DNA from: Lutraria lutraria
Taxonomy: Eukaryota > Mollusca > Bivalvia > Venerida > Mactridae
Assembly (NCBI GenBank): GCA_964023205.1
Contig: OZ026847.1
Coordinates: 7,500,819 to 7,564,818 of the forward strand
Length of the DNA stretch: 64,000 nucleotides
Reading direction: 5' to 3'
The notes under the pieces are model-generated. The model was given only the letters and a program-made list of their open reading frames with translations. It was not told where the DNA came from and made no database searches. This document shows, piece by piece, positions 47,436-64,000 of the stretch (position 1 is the stretch's first letter; every line of letters begins with the position of its first letter). The translations under genes and the position numbers were made by a program.

Positions 47436-48260
47436 TACGTTCAAATTATCTCCCTTATTGAAAACCAAAAAATGTGATTCTGACTTTATTTTCCTGTTCT
47501 TCTGCCTCAAATCATTAATTTAACATTCTTTCTAATATCCCTATCTAAAAGTCAAACATTCATTTAGCTGATTATAATCACAAAAACGATATTGTGTAAA
47601 GATGTGTCTGAGGACCGTGGGAAAATTTATTTTGGATTCAAAAGTCAGTTCGAGTTGTAGATATTAAGGTAATAAGGGAATAGGATCAAGAATGACCTTT
47701 GAAATCAAGGAATATTTCTCCACGAACCCTTCACAATATATATAGGGTAATCTATCTAATTTTTTTTTTTTAATTTTCTAAGAATAGTATTATTACACAA
47801 GTAGACGCATACATAAGGCTGTAAATTGAGAAACTGTGTCTATAATGTTCTTGAATATTCTGAACACATAACTGTCTATAAGGTTTATTCATTTATAAAT
47901 CAAATTTACATATTCTTCCCGTATATAAGCATGAGTACCTATTGTTTAAATTGTGTCTGTTAAGTCCACAATACAGTTTATAGATTATATCTGTGTCTGT
48001 CAGGGGTGTAGCTTGCCCTATAATGATGTGTAGGCATCTGGGTTTCCGGGGCTTCTCTGTAGCATTTTCCGGTGCGCTGTAGCCTAAAATATTTTAATAT
48101 GAAGTTCTTGCAGTTCTGCATGTACGTTGTTTAAGCTCTGGATACTCGATCTGATGGTCCATTCTTCCAGCCTCTAACCTTTCATTTTTATTGCGTTTTT
48201 CGCATTGTTAATCTTTGTTAGAAAAGGTGTAAACACGTGTCTACAGTGCGTATATGAAGC
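47436..48260 (+). repeat. Dispersed repeat, copy B, with hAT-like module
   Basis: Partner of 19891-20640. The 3' part has the inverted ends CAGGGGTGTAGCTTG (about 48001) and GAAGCTACGCCAGTG (ending about 48272), as in the element at 19106-19450. It lies 650 bp upstream of NSUN5. Confidence 0.8.
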
Positions 48261-48932
48261 TACGCCAGTGTGTTGGATTGTATTATAGTAATACATGTAG
48301 TTTGTTGATCATAATTATTTACATTGCACTTAATATAATATTATGTATTAGGTATGTACAATTATATATGTATTAAAATAAACCATAATAAAGTTATTGT
48401 TGTTAGGCGTGTGTTATGAGTAATGTGACAAATATCTAAACACTGATATGAAGTCATTCAATATTAAAATATGATACACGAAATCAAGGACTTATATACA
48501 TCATGTACATACAAATACATACAAAATCATATACGATTTGATTTGACTAAGGTATGAGTTGACCAAACAGAGTTACCTGACGCAGCGTATCAGAGATCAG
48601 AAATCAGAGACTCTGGTAAAATCAGGTAGTTGTATTAACTAAATACAACTACCCATGGTAAAATCAGGGATATAGCATCCCTGGTAAAATCAATTAGTCA
48701 AAATTTAATGAACTGATTAAGCCTAATATGAGTCTTTGTTCAGATTTATGTTACAAAAATGTAATAAAAAATACGTTCACCAAAAATAATGACAATACAA
48801 TAAGAAATATATATAACTACGGTACGTGTTAACTAAAGTACGAGTTGACTAAGGTACGAGTTAACCAAATTCGTGTACGTGTTGACTACGGTACGAGTTG
48901 ATTGAAGTACGAGCTGACTGAAAAGCGTTAAA

Positions 48933-57023
<8,091 letters not shown>

Positions 57024-59363
57024 AACATTTTCAGTTGCTATTTCATACATGTTATAAATCGACATTTCATTTTACATAGTAATAAATGTACATTTTTATG
57101 ATACATCTTCAATGTTGTCTATACAATTTACACAGCCTGTTAGTATTTTTCCCTGGGGTCATGATGTAAGAATTAATTTCACATTTAGAACCATTTTCAA
57201 AGCATCTGGAAGAAATTTCCCCGAGTTATTGAAATATTCAATGCTGCTGATCACTGTTCATTATTATGTAAAAATATCTACAGAGAACACCTAGTTTACC
57301 TACTTGTACATTCGTTCTATAACCTACAAATCTTCCTTATGATGTGTCATTATGAGCCAGGAAATACTCAATCTTTGATGGAATGTGCTATTCCAGTGAA
57401 CAGAAGATTTAATAAAACTATACACATTCACAGGCAGGAGTAATGGACCCGTGATGGTAAAATTGTAATAAATTGTACAACACCATATTTCAAGTTTCAT
57501 TGCAACAGCATTAAGAATGTGGAAGTAGTTCGCTCCACAAACTTGTTTGCGGACGGACCCACCAACATCCAACTAACAGAGTGACTCCAATATACCTGGG
57601 CTCAAACTTCGTTTGCGGGTGTGTAATAAGCATATGTTCCTATAATACAAATAAAACAAGTCAAATATAATACATCAGTTTTATTATCCATAATTATAAC
57701 AAGATAGGGTAACACAATACCATACTAGGAAGGGTGGATGGAGGACAAGTGATAAAACATTTAGTAATTTACAAAGTAGAACGCACTGATCATATATTTT
57801 TACAAAATTTAGAAAACAACAGTACCAGATATTACACAAATTATTTAGAAAACCATCATTGTACAATGTCGAACACATAAGTCAAATATTTCATCATACA
57901 ACCCTAAAACCTCTTTGTCAAGGAAAATAAACTATGCTACATGTGATGAAATAAAGAGACAATGGAAATACTAAAACTGAACACAATTGTCATCATTCAT
58001 TTTAACATGATGGAAAAATATATGAAAAGAAACACTGCAGAAGTATGAAAGATTGTAGGTAAAGAATTTCAGACAAGTAGGACCTATTTACTTGAAGGCT
58101 TTATACATACGGACTATACATACAAATTATACAAGCATTTCACATCAATTAAAAACTTGCCAGGACTTCATGAACAAACGTAAACATTTAACACTGTTAG
58201 ACTGCATACTTTGAATTTCAAGGAAGATGAAATTTCATTACATAACATACTAATACAGTCCTGATAAAAGAGTCCTATGGGAGAGTTCTTGAAGATTCAA
58301 TGAACCTTCATAGTTTACAGTTTGTAAAATTCATTTCAATGATGAGTGATTCTTGTGTTCTTGTCTCAAACTTTATACATCAAAGCAAATGAAAAAAGAA
58401 GCATGAAGAACTAGAGCTTTGTCACAGAGCTGACTAATACCCCTATCGCCGCTTGACACTTTAGAATGTGATAGTAAACTATACAGCTAAGTTCAAGGGC
58501 ACATAACTCTAAAATGAGTGGATCACTGGGCATGAAAATTTCATGGTGATACCATATTTCAAGTTTCATTGCAATCGCTAAAGGAATGTGGAAATAGTTC
58601 GCTCCACAAAGTTGTGATATGGTATGCGGATGGACTGACCGACAGAGTGACTCCAATATACACCCGCTCAAACTTCATTTGCGGGGGCATAAAAATATAT
58701 ATACAAATAAATTACTATATCTACAAGTATATGTTTAACTCTTGTATGTTCACATTAACTCATTACAAAAAGCCTCTGCAGCAACACTACATTCTTCATG
58801 TCTTATACTACATACATGTAGTTCACTATCATAATGTTGCACATATAGTACAAAACATTCTGTAAACCAATGTTTATATCAGATGTTATAAAACACTTTA
58901 TACAACTGCACATTATGTACATAAGTTTTATAAAAATAAATTTAACACATGCTCGGATAAAGTTATTTTCGTCTTACATTTTAAGTACAAGTTTCAGGTC
59001 ACATACAAAACAAGAATGTAATCAACTGCAATTACTAGAGCTGTCACAGAGTTGACTAATACCCCTGCCGCCGCTTTGACACTAATAATGCAATAGTACA
59101 CAATACGGCTAAGTTCGAGGGGGCCTAACTCTGAAATAAGTGAATTGCTGGGAATGAAAATTGTGTCTTGCACATCTAGACTTCATGGTATTAACATATT
59201 TCAAGGTTCATTGCAGTTGCTTAAAAAATGTGGAAGTAGTTCGCTCCACAAACTTTACTTGGACGGACGAACCAACTGACCGACCGACTGACAGAGTGAC
59301 TCCAATATAACCCGTCTCAAACTTCGTTTGTAGGGGTATAATAATAATGTACAGTGAATAACT
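57024..59363. repeat. Intergenic region with three copies of one dispersed repeat
   Basis: Similar blocks at 57335-57620, 58410-58690 and 59035-59335 share TTTCAAGTTTCATTGCAA, GTAGTTCGCTCCACAAA, CAGAGTGACTCCAATATA and CTCAAACTTCGTTTGCGG, all in the same orientation. The rest (57625-58400, 58690-59030) is AT-rich without a recognised feature. NSUN5 and the nucleoporin converge on this region. Confidence 0.75.
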
Positions 59364-62300
59364 TTATTTTCTTGGTTGTCGTCGTACCCTAGCCCTAGGA
59401 CGATTTGCACGTGGAGCTGTCTCACTTGTTCCCAATGAAAATCCAGGAGTTGATCCAGGAGTACCGAAATTAGGTGCAGGTGTAGGTGTGTCTGAAAATA
59501 TATGCAATCAGCATCAATCCTACTGCTAGAGTACTGTATATGTTTTTAAATTGGCGGGGCTACATTTTGCTTTTTTTTTAAAGTTAAATATTGGCGGTGG
59601 TTGAGAATTGGCAATTTTATAAAACTGCCAAAATAAATCTATGCATTGTCTGTCACCCACTAAAATGACAATTACATACGCCATTTTTTTATGTGTAACT
59701 TTCACTATTATTGGCGGTATCATATATATGCGCTGTTAAATATTGGTGGGGTTTTAAATTGGCCAATATCTGTCAACTGTCACAATTGCGCACATTATCC
59801 AACTGCCAAAATAACATCCACACATTGTACAAATAATATAATAACCCACACATTGTACACATAATGTAACAACCCACACATTGTACACATAATGTGCACA
59901 CTTCTTAAAACAAATTCTATTTTCTTTTAGCTGATGAAGTGTACTCCAAAAAGAAATTATATGCTAAAAGCAATAGCAAAATAAATGGTAAAAGCAATAA
60001 CCAATTATATAGTAAAAGCAATATCCAATTATATGATAAAAGCAATAGCAAAATAGTAAAAACAATATGATAAAATCCGAAAGCCAATTTTATGGTAAAA
60101 GAAAGACGGCCAAGTGGCCCTGTGTTGCTCACCTGAGAAATGAGTTAAAGCAATATCATTTACAAAACGAATTGTTTAAATATTTGCAATATAATTAAGT
60201 CTATGTAAAACATGTGACCCCTGGAGCAGGGCCAACAAGCAAGTTTGTTTAAGTTGCTCCATGCCAAATGTCTGACCTCTAAACCATGTTGAGGGCTCAG
60301 CGCAACACTGTAGTAACTTGTTCTCATTTCAATATGAGTTACGACACTGTTGCGTTGAACCCTCGATGTGCTTTCAGACTTGAATATTTTATATATTTTC
60401 CTATATAAACCTATGTAAAACATGTGACCCCTGCAGCAGGGCCCATAATGACCCCAGGAGCATTATTTTAGCAAATAAGTTAGAGCATCTCTAGATCTAG
60501 CTCCATGCCAAATCCTTGTGCTTTCAGACAAGAAGATATTTTTTATTTTCCTATATAAATCTATATAATGTAAAATATGTGACCGCTGGGGCGGGGTAAT
60601 TATGACCCTAGGAACATTATTTTAGCAACTTTGTTAAAGGGTCTCTAGGTGATACTCCTAGCCAAATATCTATTCTAAGCTTTAGACCATGTGGTTTAAG
60701 GCAAGGTTTTTTTAAAGATTTTCCTCTTGGTTGCCATGGAAACCAGAGTTTTGCACGGAATGACATTCTTTGGCAACTTTTGTAAAGGGCTCCCCAAGAT
60801 CATTCCTGTGGAGTTCCTTAAAATTTGACACAGTCATTTAAGAGGAAAAGTGGTATGAGGAATTGTAGACGATGGACAAAATAGCATACTTACAGCTCAC
60901 CCTGAACTTTGCTCATATGAGCTAATAACCACTTACAGGGTACAAGAAATAATAACTAACATGGTAAATGAAAAAAAACACCACATATTTGGTAAAGAAA
61001 GTAACCACATACAGGATAAAAGAAATTAAGAAAGTTCTCAGATATAAAAAAAATCAAATACAATCATTGGTTGACAGCATTCAGTAAGTGCAGGTAACAG
61101 GGTAGCAGTATATAAATATCTAAGCAATCTATAATTATCAGGTTACACTGAGCACTGATTGAATCATGATGGTGTTTTATATAAAACTTCTAAAATACTT
61201 GGAAAGATTCTATGCATGGTTTGTTGCAATTATTGTGTTACTTTCTAAGGCGTGTTTCGTAAACAAGGAAGCCCCCTAAACAACAACTAGACAAGAATTT
61301 TTAACTGAGAGTAACTGAGACCTATGGAACAAGTGGCTTCAGAATTTTTTTTCCTTGTTACCTAAACTGGCCAGTCAATGTGTAGTTAATAGCGGACAAA
61401 GTTTTTGTATTGAAGTTCACTGTGATTGTGACCTACTGACCTCAAAATCAATAGGGATTATCTACATGTGATGACCAACCTCCAAACCAAGTCATTCTCT
61501 AGTTATTGGTCGGACATAGGAAAAAATTCAAAGTTTATCATTAGAAAAATGAAATGCTAGTATTTGACATCATGTACACATTTATCTGTCAATACACAAA
61601 AACCAAGCTAAATTCAAGAAATATATTAAAGAGTAAAATACATTCATAGCAACCATTCTGGGAAAGTTTACGGATATATATACCTATTTCACTCAGAATA
61701 GGTACAATGAAGCATTTCTATATAGAGGAAAGATAATATGATTATATATGTTAATCTATGAATATCTGAAAGGTGCATGATTTATCACAGTGTATCAGTA
61801 AAATAAATCCATTCTGTAAATTAAGTCTTAATAATTATCTTAGTTATCACTATTGGCTGAACAAAGTCATAAATTTCCGAACACACTTTCTGAAATAATA
61901 AATCACACAGATTTCCTATATTCAATTTTTGGCCTACCTGTAGCGCCAAACATAAACGCAGGAACAGAATTGGCAGCCACTATAAACATACATATACACT
62001 TTTAATTTTACAAAATTCGAGGGTTCAAGGCAACAGTGTCGTAACTCATATGGAAATAAGAACAGTGTTGCACTGAGCCCTCGATTAATAGTGAAATAAT
62101 CGTTTCACCAAGCCAACTAATTATCTAATACTTTCATTATATACCCATTAAGAATTAGGGAAATTTCATACAGACAATATTTATCCGCAGCAGAACAAAC
62201 AATAAGAAAAGTATACAGTACAACCTCTCCAGAGCGGCCCTCTCTTGAGCAACAACCTTCCTTCAACAACAGCATGATTGCTACTCCCAAAGGGTGTTGC

Positions 62301-63593
62301 TTTGGAGAGGTTGCATTGTACAAGAAATAATAACTTACTGAAGTTAAATCCTCCAGGATTGGCAGCACCTGTTCCACTTGAATTACTGAAGTCAAAACCT
62401 TTAGAAACGGAACTGTTCTTGTTGGCTTGTCCAAATTGGAACAAAGCACCAGTCTGTGACTTTGGTGTGCTGTCTGCGGTTACCTGTCCAAATGCTGAAC
62501 CAGTCTGTTTAGCAGGAGTTGTCTGTCCTTGACCAAAAGGATTAACATTCGGAGCCGGTGCTCCAAAGTTGAATGTGTCTGAAATCAACAAGTGTATACA
62601 TAATACATGTAGTAAGCATTGCATTTATTTGTTCATGTATTTTATTAATGATAAATACTACAGTAACTAGTTTGATTTAAGTTAGTTAACATTGAAATTT
62701 ATTTGACAAAATTGACAAGTAAAGTGTCATCACTCAAGATTACGATTTAACATTTAAGGATTATACGAAGATTTTCTTACTTGCATTGTTACTGGTATCA
62801 TTATTTGTAGTTCCGAACACTGGCATAGACTGAGATTTTCCAAAGCCAGTTGTCCCCCCTGTTGATGTCCCAAACACTGAGCCATTAGAATTGTTAGTAG
62901 TGGCTCCAAACACAGGTGTGTTTGATTTTTGTGAAGTTGATGCTCCAAAAGATTGAGCTGTTGTACCAAATGCTGGAGCCTGATTTGTCGAACCAAATGC
63001 AGGTGTTGGGTTGGCAGATCCAAATGCAGGTGTCGGGTTGGACGAACCAAAGGCAGGAGTTGGATTGGCTGATCCGAATGTTGGGGCTGGATTACTTGAT
63101 CCAAAGGCTGGAGCAGGACTGGCTGTTCCAAATGCAGGAGTCTGAGTAGATGAACCAAATGCTGGCTTAGGATTTGATGAACCAAATGCAGGGGCCTGAT
63201 TGGTAGATCCAAATGCGGGAGTAGGATTGGTTGAACCAAATGCAGGTGTCTGATTGGTTGAACCAAATGCAGGTGTCTGATTGGCTGAACCAAATGCAGG
63301 TGGCTGATTGGCTGAACCATATGCAGGTGGCTGATTAGTTGAACCAAAAGCAGGTGTCTGATTGGTTGAACCAAATGCAGGTGGCTGATTAGCTGAACCA
63401 AATGCGGGTGGCTGATTGGTTGAACCAAATGCAGGTGTCTGATTGGCTGAACCAAATGCAGGTGGCTGATTGGTTGAACCAAATGCTGGTGTTTGATTGG
63501 CTGAACCAAATGCAGGTGGCTGATTGGTTGAACCAAATGCTGGTGTTGGGTTGGTAGATCCAAACACTGTACTTTGTCCTGTTGTCTTTGTCC
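59364..63593 (-). CDS. FG-repeat nucleoporin, NUP153/POM121 type, C-terminal part
   Basis: Minus-strand exons: 63593-62781, 62578-62339, 61979-61938, 59491-59364 (stop TAA). All introns are phase 1, so the exons are interchangeable modules. About 407 residues are visible; the N-terminal part lies beyond the right edge. The first visible exon encodes about 24 copies of a 9-residue repeat of the type PAFGSTNQT (one reads PAYGS), followed by looser FG motifs. The next exon has FNFGAPAPN and FQFGQANKN. Then come FMFGAT and the end NFGTPGSTPGFSLG plus a basic tail RPRARVRRQPRK. FG repeats form the permeability barrier of the nuclear pore and bind transport receptors. A basic C-terminus after FG repeats is found in both POM121 and NUP153, and I cannot decide between them. 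The other frames across the repeat are shadows. Confidence 0.85.
59492..61937. repeat. Nucleoporin intron filled with dispersed repeats
   Basis: 59530-59790 has repeated ATTGGCGG and ACTGCCAAAATAA modules. 59790-59900 has three copies of CCACACATTGTACA. 59945-60110 has GATAAAAGCAATA-type repeats. 60190-60905 has three copies of CTATGTAAAACATGTGACC(C/G)CTG-type modules, ending in the GGTTGCCATGGAAACCAGAG repeat shared with 32070-32290. 61385-61510 matches the family at 21370. No exon is seen. Confidence 0.65.
60289..60366. repeat. Fold-back hairpin element, copy 2
   Basis: A 78-bp imperfect palindrome from TTGAGGGCTCAGCGCAACAC to GTTGCGTTGAACCCTCGA; it is copy 1 inverted. Confidence 0.85.
62017..62084. 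repeat. Fold-back hairpin element, copy 3
   Basis: 68 bp, in the orientation of copy 1, with about ten bases of the right arm missing (AAGAACAGTGTTGCACTGAG). Confidence 0.8.
62216..62318. mobile_element. TA-flanked MITE (CAGTACAACCTCTCC family), 103 bp
   Basis: Ends CAGTACAACCTCTCCAGAG and GGAGAGGTTGCATTG, with TA at 62214-62215 and 62319-62320. It is an internally shortened sister of 39268-39439. It ends about 20 bp from the nucleoporin exon at 62339, next to its donor. Confidence 0.82.
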
Positions 63594-63835
63594 CTAAAGG
63601 AAAATACATCAGGCATATAACGTGCATTTCTTAGGATGTAAAATAAGAATATTAACATAATAAGCAAGTAGGCAAAAACATGAAATTCATTTAGTATCTA
63701 AGTTTGGATGAATTTCTTTTTTGATACAAGGTGAATTATCTCTAAAAAGAGTCAACCCAATTAAGAATGTGAAATATGAACACAGTGAATATTCATCCAA
63801 TACTGAAATCACAATGAATTGTATACTGTAGAATC

Positions 63836-64000
63836 ATTAATTTTCGTTGGGGATTTAATTTTGTGGTTTTCGTTGGTCGGCTCATCCATGAATTCAAATC
63901 CCCACAAATTTAAATGCAGAGATAAGGCATTTTTATTCAAAACTCAGAATCCACCAATTTATGTCCCCACGAAATAGCCATTTTACTAAAAACCACGAAA
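63836..64000. mobile_element. Palindromic MITE, truncated by window end
   Basis: Starts TA|CTGTAGAATCATTAATTTTCG, the same family as 55091-55287. It includes both inner arms (GGCTCATCCATGAATTC, CCACAAATTTAAATGCAGAG) and runs to the last base. Confidence 0.8.

Noticed and set aside
62754..63563. HLHLVQPIS-type minus-strand frame of 269 codons
   Set aside because: Shadow frame of the FG-repeat exon. The PAFGS frame joins flanking exons with correct phase and has nucleoporin character.

Overview
The window is AT-rich, intron-rich animal DNA, most likely from a bivalve mollusc. The protein-coding content is metazoan. The genes are split into many short exons with GT..AG introns, and the introns hold many minisatellites, mini-transposons and dispersed repeats. 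Several of the dispersed repeats have a style I associate with bivalve genomes, such as the element opening with AGCTCACATGTCACAAAGTG and the modules containing GGTTGCCATGGAAACC. I cannot name the species.

Four genes can be assembled exon by exon with consistent splice phases. (1) Minus strand, about 3.9-15.5 kb, running off the left edge: the 5' part of a contactin-type adhesion receptor with a signal peptide, a C-type lectin domain and Ig domains. (2) Plus strand, 25,066-45,692: a complete 15-exon, 892-residue membrane O-acyltransferase of the nose-resistant-to-fluoxetine (NRF-6) family. (3) Plus strand, 48,933-57,023: a complete nine-exon NSUN5, the 28S rRNA cytosine-5 methyltransferase. 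(4) Minus strand, 59,364-63,593: the C-terminal part of an FG-repeat nucleoporin of the NUP153/POM121 type, continuing past the right edge. Genes 1 and 2 are divergent across about 9.5 kb of repeat-rich DNA. Genes 3 and 4 are convergent. The four genes share no obvious pathway.

Layout: 1-3.75 kb is a 31-bp satellite inside a contactin intron. 3.9-15.5 kb holds ten contactin exons, with 27-bp and 29-bp minisatellites and a 446-bp mini-transposon in the introns. 15.6-25.0 kb is intergenic and contains a 46-bp satellite, dispersed repeats and a decayed mariner. 25.1-45.7 kb is the NRF-6-like gene; intron 1 holds a second mariner that was itself hit by a 2.77-kb transposon. 45.7-48.9 kb is intergenic repeats. 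48.9-57.0 kb is NSUN5. 57.0-59.3 kb carries three copies of one dispersed repeat. 59.4-63.6 kb is the nucleoporin. The window ends inside another inverted-repeat element.

The most unusual signal is in the NRF-6-like gene. Three minisatellites begin exactly at 5' splice sites (introns 1, 7 and 12) and one ends exactly at a 3' splice site (intron 7). Their repeat units contain copies of the splice-site sequence itself. In intron 7 there are five tandem GT donors spaced exactly 32 bp apart and eight TTATTT(C/T)AG acceptor-like motifs, the last of which is the real acceptor. This looks like repeated local duplication nucleated at splice junctions.
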